Of a DNA stretch of 64,000 nt, positions 17,826 to 26,057 are shown in pieces. Each line of letters begins with the position of its first letter. Positions within the stretch are counted from its first letter, which is position 1. The stretch spans positions 32,378 through 96,377 of the forward strand of contig CAYJJU010000010.1 of the NCBI GenBank assembly GCA_964370635.1, given 5' to 3'. The notes beneath the pieces are model-generated. The model ran no database searches and was not told the DNA's origin. It saw nothing but the letters and a program-made list of their open reading frames with translations. The stretch comes from SIG603 sp964370635. GTDB taxonomy: Bacteria; Bacillota; Clostridia; Oscillospirales; Acutalibacteraceae. Both the position numbers and the translations under genes were made by a program.

Positions 17826-19733
17826 TTATAAACTATCAATTTGTTCAAGCCAAAGTGTGCTGCATGCATCGCTTGGCATTCTAAAATCTCCTCTTGGAGA
17901 TAAACCAACGCTTCCCACCTTAGGGCCGTCTGGCAGACAAGAGCGCTTAAACTGTTGGGTGAAAAATCTTGAGTAAAACATTCTAAGCCATTTTTTGATT
18001 TCTTCACTGCTATAATCTTTACCGTATGCCATGCTGCAAAGCTTAAATATCTTTTTAGGCTCAAAGCCAAACCTTAGCATATAGTACATGAAAAAGTCGT
18101 GAAGCTCGTAAGGGCCTACTATATTTTCTGTAACCTGCGAAATTTCATCGCCCTTAGGCGGTAAAAGCTCAGGGCTTACGGGGGTCGCCAAAACATCTCT
18201 TAAAATGTCGCCTGTGCCTTTGTCAAAAACATCTGCCATATAATTTACAAGGTGTCGCACCAAGGTTTTTGGAACTGATGCATTAACGCCGTACATTGAC
18301 ATGTGGTCGCCGTTATAAGTGGCAAAACCTAAGGCGAGCTCTGACAAATCGCCCGTTCCTATTACTATGCCGTTTTGCATGTTTGCAATGTCCATGATAA
18401 GCTGGGTGCGCTCTCTTGCCTGTGAGTTTTCATAGGTTACGTCGTGTGTGTCTGGGTCTTGGCCTATGTCGCTAAAATGCTGTAAAACAGCGTCTTTTAT
18501 CGGTATTTCTTTAAAACTTACACCAAGGGCTTTTGCAAGTCCCTCGGAATTATTTTTCGTGCGGCCGGTAGTTCCAAAACCCGGCATGGAAACGGCCTGT
18601 ATGCCTTTTCTGTCTAAATTTAATTTGTCAAATGCCCTGACGGTAACAAGCAAGGCTAAGGTGGAGTCTAAACCGCCTGAAAGGCCAAGCACTACATTTT
18701 TAATTCCAATATGCGAAATTCTTTTCATGAGTCCCGCACACTGCATGTCCAAAATGTTTTTACACCTTGTCTTAAGCTTGTCGCCCATTGGGACAAATGG
18801 GTTTTTGTCAAACTTTCTCTCAAGTTCATATTTTTTAAAAGTAGTTTTGCTATACTCGTAATTTATTTGTATTACATTTTCATCACAGCTTTGCGACCAT
18901 GTGTTCATTCTTTGTCTTTCGTTTTCTAGTCTTTGCACGTCTACATCGGCATAAGTTATGCCATAAGTGAAAAGCTCACTCTCTGATAAAACACTTGCGT
19001 TCTCGCTTATTATCCTGTGGCCTGAAAAAACAAGGTCGGTGCTTGATTCGTCCATTGCGCTGTCGGCATAGGCATAGGCACACATGAGTTTGCCTGAATT
19101 AATGCTTACCAAATCACGCCTGTACTGCGCTTTTCCTACGGTTTCGTTACTGCAAGAGGCGTTCATTATTACTGTAGCTCCATTTTGGCAAAGTACTGTA
19201 GAGGGAGTGCTTGCAACCCACATGTCCTCGCAAACTTCAAAGCCTATTTTTAAATTTTTATTGCTATCACAGTTAAATATAAGTTTACCCATAGGCACAT
19301 TAAAACCGCAGTAATTTACGGTTTCATTTTTTGTGTAAGGGGTAAAATGGCGCAGTTCATAAAATTCTGAATAATTTGGAATATTAACTTTTGGCACAAG
19401 GCCTAAAAGCTCCCCACTTTTAAATACTGCAATGCAGTTATAAAGTGCAGAGTTAAAGCTCACGGGCACGCCAAGGCCACAGAGTATGTCTAAATTTTCG
19501 GTATCTTTAATAAGTTTTTTTAGATGTATTTGTGCACTTTCCAGCAGCAAGGGCTGATTGAATAAATCGCCACAGGTGTAGCCTGTAACACAAAGCTCCG
19601 GAAAAATAATAGCCGCCGCCAAATTTTTTGCGGCAAGATTTATGTCGTTTTTTATTTGCTCACAGTTATATTTACAGTCTGCAACACGCATTTTAGGGCT
19701 TGCGCTTGCCAGTCTTACAAAGCCATAGTTCAT
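17826..19733 (-). CDS. nadE: Glutamine-dependent NAD+ synthetase
   Basis: A 635-residue two-domain enzyme. The N-terminal nitrilase-type amidase (about 1-290) carries FPELCVTGYTCGDLF with the catalytic glutamate, a lysine region and IMNASCSNE with the nucleophilic cysteine. The C-terminal synthetase (about 320-635) has the PP-loop GLSGGLDST and IGTGDLSELALGF. It amidates nicotinate adenine dinucleotide using glutamine ammonia. AAGGAG precedes ATG 19733. It heads a run of closely spaced minus-strand genes. Confidence 0.97.
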   Translation of the reverse strand: MNYGFVRLASASPKMRVADCKYNCEQIKNDINLAAKNLAAAIIFPELCVTGYTCGDLFNQPLLLESAQIHLKKLIKDTENLDILCGLGVPVSFNSALYNCIAVFKSGELLGLVPKVNIPNYSEFYELRHFTPYTKNETVNYCGFNVPMGKLIFNCDSNKNLKIGFEVCEDMWVASTPSTVLCQNGATVIMNASCSNETVGKAQYRRDLVSINSGKLMCAYAYADSAMDESSTDLVFSGHRIISENASVLSESELFTYGITYADVDVQRLENERQRMNTWSQSCDENVIQINYEYSKTTFKKYELERKFDKNPFVPMGDKLKTRCKNILDMQCAGLMKRISHIGIKNVVLGLSGGLDSTLALLVTVRAFDKLNLDRKGIQAVSMPGFGTTGRTKNNSEGLAKALGVSFKEIPIKDAVLQHFSDIGQDPDTHDVTYENSQARERTQLIMDIANMQNGIVIGTGDLSELALGFATYNGDHMSMYGVNASVPKTLVRHLVNYMADVFDKGTGDILRDVLATPVSPELLPPKGDEISQVTENIVGPYELHDFFMYYMLRFGFEPKKIFKLCSMAYGKDYSSEEIKKWLRMFYSRFFTQQFKRSCLPDGPKVGSVGLSPRGDFRMPSDACSTLWLEQIDSL

Positions 19734-19847
19734 AATTACACACTCCTTTTATCAGTGCTAATTATACTAGTATTTGCATAAATTGTAAAGAAAATTGCAA
19801 TAAATATTTATATGTGGTAAAATAGGCCATAATAGGGAGGGATTACT

Positions 19848-20999
19848 TTGAATATATTAATTTTGTCGGCGGCTACGGGTGCGGGACATCTTAGGGCGGC
19901 GCATGCGGTGGAAAGCTATATTAATGGAAATACACAGCATAATGTGAAAACAGTTGACACGTTTAAGTCTATAAGCTCTATACTTGATAGCACTATATGC
20001 GATGGTTACAGCTTCCTTGCAAAAAGGACACCTAGCTTTTTTGGAAAATTATATAAAAGCACAAATAAAGACACATCTTTTGCGAAGATTGTGCCTAAAT
20101 TCAGTGCGATGTTTGCGGCTCAGCTTTTGCCTACAATAAACGATTTTAAACCCGACATAATTTTATCCACTCACCCATTTGCAACAGAAATGATTTCAAC
20201 ACTCAAAGAAGTGGGGAAACTGTCCTTGCCTCTTATTTGCATAATGACAGATTACGGTGTGCATAAATCGTGGGTAAGTCCACATGTAGACGCCTATGTC
20301 GTGGCGGGCGAGCACATGATAGAGGGACTTAAAAAATTCGGGGTAAGTGCGGACATTGCCCACCCTTATGGAATACCGGTTTTTGACATGTTTTTCAATC
20401 ATGAAGACAAAGACATGCTTTTGCGTGAAATGAATTTTTCGTCGCAAGTGCCCACCATACTGTTTATGGCAGGCTCTTTAGGAATGTCTGCCGTCATGAA
20501 TTTCTTTAAAAGAATACGTGATGTAAAAGACCCTTTGCAAATAATAATTATCACGGGAAGAAATAAAAAACTTTATAATGCCTTTGAAAAAGAGATACAT
20601 AAAAGCTTTTTAGGAAGAGAAGACAAAAAAATAAAGCTTATTTATTTTACAAACGAGGTCGAAAGGTATATGCATGCCTCTGACTTGCTTGTGACAAAAC
20701 CCGGTGGGCTTACCGTGTCTGAGGCGCTTGCTTGCAACTTGCCGCTTGCGGTTTTTGATGCGATACCCGGGCAGGAAGAGGACAACGCAAACTTCTTAAA
20801 AAGCAATGATATGGGAATTAGGATAGACAAGGGGACAGATTTTCCGAAATTTATTGCCGAGCTTTTAAGCGAGAAAGACAGGCTGGAAAAAATGAGAAAA
20901 TCTTGCGAGACTTTTGATAAATCCGAGGCAATACCGAAGCTTTTAAAGCTTATAGACACCTTGATAGAGAAGTATAGTGTAGCAGAAAATAAAAATTAG
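19848..20999 (+). CDS. MGDG-synthase/UgtP-like glycosyltransferase
   Basis: A 383-residue GT28-family enzyme. The N-terminal domain starts MNILILSAATGAGHLRAA with the glycine-rich acceptor loop of monogalactosyldiacylglycerol synthases. The C-terminal nucleotide-sugar site includes FMAGSLGMSAV and TKPGGLTVSEALACNLPLAV. It probably glucosylates or galactosylates diacylglycerol to make membrane glycolipid. The start is TTG at 19848, 7 bases after GGGAGG; no better start exists upstream. It is divergent from nadE. Confidence 0.87.
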   Translation: MNILILSAATGAGHLRAAHAVESYINGNTQHNVKTVDTFKSISSILDSTICDGYSFLAKRTPSFFGKLYKSTNKDTSFAKIVPKFSAMFAAQLLPTINDFKPDIILSTHPFATEMISTLKEVGKLSLPLICIMTDYGVHKSWVSPHVDAYVVAGEHMIEGLKKFGVSADIAHPYGIPVFDMFFNHEDKDMLLREMNFSSQVPTILFMAGSLGMSAVMNFFKRIRDVKDPLQIIIITGRNKKLYNAFEKEIHKSFLGREDKKIKLIYFTNEVERYMHASDLLVTKPGGLTVSEALACNLPLAVFDAIPGQEEDNANFLKSNDMGIRIDKGTDFPKFIAELLSEKDRLEKMRKSCETFDKSEAIPKLLKLIDTLIEKYSVAENKN

Positions 21000-21085
21000 A
21001 GATTATTTTCGTTTTTATATTTATTTAATTTATAGTTTATGGTATAATACATATTTGTTAAATAAATTTAGAGCGGAGAGTGCAC

Positions 21086-22675
21086 ATGATAACGGTTTCA
21101 AATTTAAGTTTGAGCTTTAATGGTGAAAATTTGTTTGCAGGCGCAAACCTACTTTTTCAACCCGGGAATTGCTACGGCGTAATCGGAGCAAACGGAGCGG
21201 GTAAATCAACATTTTTAAGAATTTTATCGGGCGAATTAGACCCCACAAAAGGTGAGGTTATAATTGGCCCTAAATGTCGTATGTCGGTTTTAAAACAGGA
21301 TCACTTTGCATATGAAGAGCAAACTGTCATCGACACAATAATGCAGGGTAATGCCCATCTTTATGACATAATGGTTAAAAAAGATGCAATTTATCTAAAA
21401 GAAGATTTTTCCGAAGAAGACGGAAATTTGGCGGCGGAGCTTGAGGCAGAATTTTCCGAGCTTGGCGGTTGGGATGCAGAAACTGACGCCGCAAGACTTT
21501 TGCAAGGCATGGGTTTAAACGGCGACATGCTTCATACTGAAATGAAAACTTTGACACAAAGTGAAAAAGTTAAAGTGCTTCTTGCAAGGGCGCTGTATGG
21601 AACGCCCGACATTATTTTGCTTGATGAGCCTACAAACGGACTAGACGCAAAATCTGTTGTATGGCTTGAGAACTTCCTCATGGACTATGAGGGCACGGTA
21701 ATAGTAGTGTCCCATGACAGATATTTTTTAAACAATGTCTGCACGCATATAGTAGACATCGATTTTTCTAAAATTAAGATGTATATAGGCAACTACGACT
21801 TCTGGTATGAGTCAAGCCAACTTATGCAAAGGCTTATGAGGGACCAAAACAGAAAGGCAGAAGAGAAAATTAAAGAGCTTCAAAACTTTATAAGGCGCTT
21901 CTCTGCAAATAAGTCAAAATCAAGACAGGCGACCTCAAGGAAAAAGCTTATAGAGAAAATTAGTGTAGAGGAAATGCCAGCCTCTTCAAGGCGCTACCCT
22001 TATGTAGGCTTTGTGTGGGACAGAGAGCCCGGCAAAGACATACTAAGCGTAAGCGGTATATCGAAAACCATCGACGGTGTAAAAGTCTTAAACGATGTAA
22101 GCTTTATCGTGGACAAGGGCGAAAAAGTTGCGTTTCTTGCCAACAATGAAATTGCTGTTTCTGCACTGTTTAAAATACTTATGGAAGAGACAGAGGCAGA
22201 CGAGGGCACCTTTAAATGGGGCGTTTCAACCAGCCGTTCGTACTTCCCGCAGGATAACTCACAGTTTTTTGAGGGCGTGGACTTCTCAATAATAAAATGG
22301 CTTGAACAGTATTCCACAGACACGACAGAAACATTTTTAAGAGGATTTTTAGGAAAAATGCTGTTTTCGGGAGACGATGTTTACAAGGATGTAAAAGTGC
22401 TCTCAGGTGGCGAAAAAGTGCGTTGTATGCTTTCAAGAATGATGATGTTTAATTCAAACGTCCTAATTTTAGACCAACCTACAAACCACCTAGACCTTGA
22501 ATCTATCACCGCGGTCAACAATGGCCTTATAGATTTTAAAGGGATAGTCCTATTTTCGTCGCACGACCACGAATTCATACAAACCGTCGCAGACAGAATT
22601 ATTGAAATTTTGCCGGACGGAAGCGTAAGAGATAAAAAATGCACCTATGATGAATATTTAGAGAGTTTTAATTGA
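21086..22675 (+). CDS. ABC-F family ATPase (YkpA/YbiT-like), second ATP site degenerate
   Basis: A 529-residue soluble protein with two ABC domains and no membrane segments. Domain 1 has an intact Walker A (GANGAGKST, 34-42) and Walker B (IILLDEPTN), but its signature is LTQSE rather than LSGGE. Domain 2 has an intact signature (LSGGEKV), but its Walker A position reads LANNEIAVS without the lysine and its Walker B is LILDQPTN with Gln for the catalytic Glu. In composite terms one site is canonical and the other dead. The linker (about 245-305) is rich in Lys/Arg. ABC-F proteins act on the ribosome. The ATG at 21086 follows GGAGAG. Confidence 0.92.
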   Translation: MITVSNLSLSFNGENLFAGANLLFQPGNCYGVIGANGAGKSTFLRILSGELDPTKGEVIIGPKCRMSVLKQDHFAYEEQTVIDTIMQGNAHLYDIMVKKDAIYLKEDFSEEDGNLAAELEAEFSELGGWDAETDAARLLQGMGLNGDMLHTEMKTLTQSEKVKVLLARALYGTPDIILLDEPTNGLDAKSVVWLENFLMDYEGTVIVVSHDRYFLNNVCTHIVDIDFSKIKMYIGNYDFWYESSQLMQRLMRDQNRKAEEKIKELQNFIRRFSANKSKSRQATSRKKLIEKISVEEMPASSRRYPYVGFVWDREPGKDILSVSGISKTIDGVKVLNDVSFIVDKGEKVAFLANNEIAVSALFKILMEETEADEGTFKWGVSTSRSYFPQDNSQFFEGVDFSIIKWLEQYSTDTTETFLRGFLGKMLFSGDDVYKDVKVLSGGEKVRCMLSRMMMFNSNVLILDQPTNHLDLESITAVNNGLIDFKGIVLFSSHDHEFIQTVADRIIEILPDGSVRDKKCTYDEYLESFN

Positions 22676-22685
22676 TATAAAAGAC

Positions 22686-22724
22686 GAGCTGTGACAAAGT
22701 GATTTTTGCCACAGCTCTTTTTTT
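22686..22724 (+). terminator. Rho-independent terminator of the ABC-F gene
   Basis: GAGCTGTG pairs with CACAGCTC across a 16-base loop and is followed by seven T (22718-22724). It lies 11 bases after the stop codon. Confidence 0.85.
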
Positions 22725-22862
22725 ATTTGGGAGATACTCGCATGTTTTTTGGTATTCTTTTTCGTTTCGTATTATATGGTCGTGGTAAGAGCGTTGCCAA
22801 ACCTGAAATCCTATTTGTTTTGTAATCGATATTTTAAATGATTTAATTAATTGTGAAATTGA
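22715..22862 (-). pseudogene. Remnant of a REP-associated (Y1) transposase, C-terminal part only
   Basis: An open minus-strand frame reads ...SISQLIKSFKISIT then FQVWQRSYHDHIIRNEKEYQ. The VWQRSYHDHIIRNE block is the hallmark of the C-terminal half of the Y1-family RAYT transposases; the upstream catalytic HUH and tyrosine regions are missing. The fragment begins directly beside the perfect palindrome at 22871, and its end runs into the ABC-F terminator. About 45 residues survive, so it cannot be active. Confidence 0.7.
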
Positions 22863-22870
22863 TTGTGTTG

Positions 22871-22904
22871 TTGTAGGGGACGATGCCCACATCGTCCCCT
22901 ACAA
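22871..22904. repeat. Perfect 15-base-arm palindrome (REP-like)
   Basis: TTGTAGGGGACGATG and its exact complement are separated by CCCA. The GC-rich hairpin stands in AT-rich DNA next to a transposase remnant of the family that mobilises such palindromes. A related imperfect copy is at 15689-15714. The rest of the gap up to 22983 shows nothing else recognisable. Confidence 0.75.
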
Positions 22905-22983
22905 TATCCGATAATATTTCAGACCTGTTTTGCGTACATATCGTTACAAAATACGCACCACTGTGCCTTAAGCATTCTTTTTA

Positions 22984-24306
22984 TTATTTCTTCATTTTAT
23001 CTTTTATTTTTTCTAAAAGATTCTTTTCTTCATCATGAACGTCGTGTATTTCTTCTTCTTTTAATAAGATTTTTCGATACACAATTCTGAGTTCATCGCC
23101 GTGAAGTATGTCTTGGGTGATGCCCTTTTCTTCGATTATTCGATTTGTGTTATGGCGTAAAAGTGTGTAAACTACGGCGGTTGTAGGTGTGCCTATGAGT
23201 ATTCCGAGTATGCCAAACATGCTTCCGAATACTAAAACAGCGGTAAGCGTCCAAAGTCCGGGAAGACCAATCGATGAGCCTACGACCCTTGGGAAAATTA
23301 TATTGCCCTCAAATTGTTGCAAAATAACTACAAATATTAAAAACCACAGTGCGTCCATGGGGTTTACAAGCAGTAGTAAAAATGCGCCGATGCTAGCACC
23401 GATGTATGCGCCAAAGACCGGAACCAATGCCGTCACTGCAAGAATAGCAGATATCAAAAGGGCATAATTTAGGCCTATTATAGTCATTCCGATAAAACAC
23501 AGTGAGCCCAAAATTAGGCATTCTGTAAGTTGTCCTCTTACATAATTTGAAAAAGTGTTGTTTGCCACCGCTAAAAATAACGAAACTTTATCTGCGGCTT
23601 TTTTTGGAATATAGGCATACAAAGCTTTTTTAAAGGAAAAAGTTAAATTATCTTTGTCTGCCAAGAAATATACCGAATAAATTAAACTCATAACTATGCT
23701 AAATACAATAGATACTATGTTAAAAGTAGCGGCTAAAACTGATGCCAAGATGTCTGTCGCCGCAGAAGTAATGTCGGTAAGAAGTCCCGTCCAATTAAAT
23801 GTATTTAAGAGAGTGTTTTGAATTTCGTATATATCTATATTTAGGTTTAAGGATTTAAGTGTGTTGTCAAGCCATACAAAAAAGCTTTCAAGATAACCCG
23901 GCAGGGTCTCCGATGCACTTTGAATAAAACTCTGAATAGATATTGTAAGCTCAGGAATAATTAAGAAAAATATGAAACCGAGGGCCACAGATGCTAGCAA
24001 ATAAGCCATAACTAAGGTGATAGGTTTCTTTATTTTATTCCAAATTTTACCATTTTCACAGCGCCTATTTATTCCTTTAAACACAAATTGGTCTATGCCT
24101 TTTACAAAGGTATTTAGTATAAAGGCAAGCACAAGTCCTGCAAAAAAAGGGGCAAATGCGTTGGATATCGTCGAAATTATAACGGAAAAATTTTCAAATT
24201 GGAAAAATATAAAAATTAGAAAAACCGTGAAGGTGATTGCAATGGTTGCATATAGGACATATCGCTTTTCCTTTTTTGAGGTTTTATTAGTAGGTTCTGG
24301 CAACAT
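22984..24306 (-). CDS. AI-2E family transporter (DUF20 membrane protein)
   Basis: A 440-residue polytopic protein of the AI-2E/PerM superfamily: paired N-terminal helices (about 18-75), a long amphipathic middle region (about 120-175) and a C-terminal helix bundle with the conserved LVPVFGAYIGASIGAFLLL and GNIIFPRVVGSSIGLPGLW stretches. Relatives include Na+/H+ antiporters and the TqsA exporter, so the substrate is undecided. AAGGAG precedes ATG 24306. A charged, probably cytoplasmic tail of about 60 residues ends the protein. Confidence 0.9.
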   Translation of the reverse strand: MLPEPTNKTSKKEKRYVLYATIAITFTVFLIFIFFQFENFSVIISTISNAFAPFFAGLVLAFILNTFVKGIDQFVFKGINRRCENGKIWNKIKKPITLVMAYLLASVALGFIFFLIIPELTISIQSFIQSASETLPGYLESFFVWLDNTLKSLNLNIDIYEIQNTLLNTFNWTGLLTDITSAATDILASVLAATFNIVSIVFSIVMSLIYSVYFLADKDNLTFSFKKALYAYIPKKAADKVSLFLAVANNTFSNYVRGQLTECLILGSLCFIGMTIIGLNYALLISAILAVTALVPVFGAYIGASIGAFLLLLVNPMDALWFLIFVVILQQFEGNIIFPRVVGSSIGLPGLWTLTAVLVFGSMFGILGILIGTPTTAVVYTLLRHNTNRIIEEKGITQDILHGDELRIVYRKILLKEEEIHDVHDEEKNLLEKIKDKMKK

Positions 24307-24382
24307 AATTTAAATCTCCTTTTAGTACTTAATATGTTTATTATACACTAAAATATGTACCAATTGCAATAAAAATAAGTAA

Positions 24383-24913
24383 TTAGTTTGCTTTTAAGGC
24401 GATTAATTTTTTGTCCCCCACAAATAAAAGTTGAAGTATTACTATTTCTACCGTGCACATTATGCCCGCTTGTATGAGTCTTGTCGGTAGAAGTACTAAG
24501 AAGTCGCTACCGTAGAGCAGGGAAATCCATAGGGTGTTGAGTAAAATTGACGATACCAATTGCCCTAAAAGTACGGCAAAAACAACTCTTTTAATGTTGC
24601 ATTTCTTATGATAGCTAAGTCCGTTTATAAGGCCTGTTATCATAGCCGACAGCGTAAACCCCGGAAAATAGGGGCCTATTGGGAATAAAATAGCACCGAT
24701 AAGGTCGCCGAGTCCCGCCACCGTCATGCTCTCAAAAGTGCCAAGTTTTCTTGCGGCAATTGCCACAGGGATAAACGAAAAACCGATTTTCATTATAGGG
24801 GTGGAGATGGATAAAAACCTTGACAAGATAATTTGTATGGCGAGTAAACACGCAATAAGCGCCAAGTTTTGCACATTTAAGTGCTGTTTTTTGAAGTTTT
24901 GAAATTTTGACAT
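24383..24913 (-). CDS. folT: Folate ECF transporter S component
   Basis: A 176-residue membrane protein of the energy-coupling-factor S-component fold, about six helices, with the SIPTPI/IGFSFIPVAIAARKLG-like N-terminal block and GDLIGAILFPIGPYFPGFTLSAMITGLINGL. Assignment to folate rests on the upstream tetrahydrofolate riboswitch plus the family pattern. It would capture folate for a shared EcfA/EcfT module, which is not in this window. The ATG at 24913 is 8 bases from AAGGAGGT, which is held in a control hairpin. Confidence 0.9.
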   Translation of the reverse strand: MSKFQNFKKQHLNVQNLALIACLLAIQIILSRFLSISTPIMKIGFSFIPVAIAARKLGTFESMTVAGLGDLIGAILFPIGPYFPGFTLSAMITGLINGLSYHKKCNIKRVVFAVLLGQLVSSILLNTLWISLLYGSDFLVLLPTRLIQAGIMCTVEIVILQLLFVGDKKLIALKAN

Positions 24914-24921
24914 AAAAAAAT

Positions 24922-24956
24922 ACCTCCTTGTTAAATTTGCTGTGATAACAAGAGGT
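24922..24956 (-). promoter_or_regulatory. Shine-Dalgarno-sequestering hairpin of folT
   Basis: On the minus strand ACCTCTTGTT pairs with AACAAGGAGGT (one bulge), burying the whole ribosome binding site of folT. A separate 10-base stem (TTTAGGGGCA with TGCCCTTAAA, about 24966-24988) stands between it and the aptamer. This suggests control at translation initiation rather than by a terminator. Confidence 0.65.
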
Positions 24957-25007
24957 ATAGCGATTTAAGGGCAGAAATGCCCCTAAAACTATGCAAAATG
25001 TTATGAA

Positions 25008-25104
25008 ACAGCGGGATGCGACATGTTTACCGCAGGTTTTAACCTTTCGTCTATAAAGCAACTCCCCGTCTTTACAGCACTTCACGCAAACACATCTACT
25101 CTGT
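25008..25104 (-). promoter_or_regulatory. Tetrahydrofolate (THF) riboswitch aptamer
   Basis: The minus-strand sequence begins ACAGAGTAGATG, continues with GCGTGAAGTG and GACGAAAGG, and ends CATGTCGCATCCCGCTGT. These blocks match the THF riboswitch consensus (GAGTAGATG, GCGTTAAGTG, CGAAAGG-type loop, GCATCCGC). ACAG and CTGT close the P1 stem. It lies about 95 bases upstream of a folate transporter gene, its usual target. Confidence 0.9.
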
Positions 25105-25119
25105 ATTTTTTACAGTCAA

Positions 25120-25148
25120 ATTATATACTAGCAATGTTTTTTTGTCAA
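25120..25148 (-). promoter_or_regulatory. Promoter of the THF riboswitch-folT transcript
   Basis: Minus-strand TTGACA (25148-25143), a 17-base spacer and TATAAT (25125-25120) form a perfect sigma-A promoter. Transcription would start near 25113, just ahead of the aptamer. Confidence 0.8.
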
Positions 25149-25152
25149 GGTA

Positions 25153-25251
25153 TTACTCAACAGATTTTGCCACGGCTTCAATTCTTTTAGCAAAATCCTC
25201 CTCATAAACTTCACTGATACTCAAATGCTCCAAATAATAGGCTATTTCCAT
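25153..25251 (-). CDS. Possible small protein or gene remnant after the SOS operon
   Basis: A 32-codon frame starts MEIAYYLEHLSISEVYEE and ends at TAA 25153. The frame is open further upstream, into the 3' end of the preceding gene, but no ribosome binding site precedes the ATG. The composition (charged, helical) looks protein-like and may be the C-terminal stub of a lost gene. No family was recognised. Confidence 0.25.
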   Translation of the reverse strand: MEIAYYLEHLSISEVYEEDFAKRIEAVAKSVE

Positions 25252-25286
25252 GTCTTTTTTATACACATAAAACTTTAAATGCAATA

Positions 25287-26045
25287 TCAACCAATTTGTT
25301 TATCACCAAATTCCGTCATATTGTCCCAATATCTTTTTGGCATGTGCGATTGCCTGCATTTTGGGTTAAACCTGCCTTCTATAGCTATAGTTTCATAGAA
25401 TTTTTTCCAAAGCGCCCTGCAAAATTCTTCCTCCTCGTCCGTTGGCGGTAGCTCTATGCCTTCTACCCTTATAAACTGTGGCTGTCCGTTTTGGTACACG
25501 AGGGCTGTCTTATGGGTTTTATCAAATATCATGAAATTTTCGCCCGAAAACCTGTCGCAAAAATGCCCTGCAATAAGCGGTAAAATATTATTTTTTGGCT
25601 CTATTATTGAGAGCAAATTCCCCGAGTACTCGGAAAATCGCACAAAGCCCAAAAATAAATGCGCCTCATTTTTCATATGGGTAATCGCCTTGAAAATAGC
25701 GGATACATCGTCGTTTGTAAGCATATTGCACACTGCTTTTCCTCGCTTGTATCCAAGCCTTAAAAAGTATAAAATTCTAAGCTCTTTTTCGTTTAGGCAG
25801 GTCAAAAATGCCTCTTCTACCATCTCTTTTGCTTGGTCTGAAATTTTTTCCGATATGGAAATTTTCACCCTGTCCGCCTTTTCTTTTACGGTTTGTATGT
25901 ACTTTATTTTGTAAAAAGTTGGCTGATATTCCCCCATAGGCTCTATAAAAAGCGGTATTTCTCTGCATTTGAAGCTTTCAAAAATACAGCACATCAAGCC
26001 GTCAAAAGTGCCGTCGTAATAATAAATTATATGTTTTTCGTTCAT
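25287..26045 (-). CDS. TIGR03915-family putative DNA repair protein (DUF4130)
   Basis: A 252-residue protein that starts IIYYYDGTFDGLMCCIFESF and ends with the MPKRYWDNMTEF block, both typical of the family that always accompanies the TIGR03916 radical SAM protein. GHFCDRFSGENFMIFDKTHK is the central conserved stretch. The biochemical role is not established; a uracil-DNA-glycosylase-like relation is only suggested for some homologues. AAGGAGGG precedes the ATG, 12 bases after the radical SAM gene. It belongs to the LexA-controlled dinB operon. Confidence 0.88.
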   Translation of the reverse strand: MNEKHIIYYYDGTFDGLMCCIFESFKCREIPLFIEPMGEYQPTFYKIKYIQTVKEKADRVKISISEKISDQAKEMVEEAFLTCLNEKELRILYFLRLGYKRGKAVCNMLTNDDVSAIFKAITHMKNEAHLFLGFVRFSEYSGNLLSIIEPKNNILPLIAGHFCDRFSGENFMIFDKTHKTALVYQNGQPQFIRVEGIELPPTDEEEEFCRALWKKFYETIAIEGRFNPKCRQSHMPKRYWDNMTEFGDKQIG

Positions 26046-26057
26046 GTCATTCCCTCC

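Noticed and set aside
18448..18861. 137-codon plus-strand frame inside nadE
   Set aside because: It is antisense to the conserved NAD synthetase domain, with no motif or start signal.
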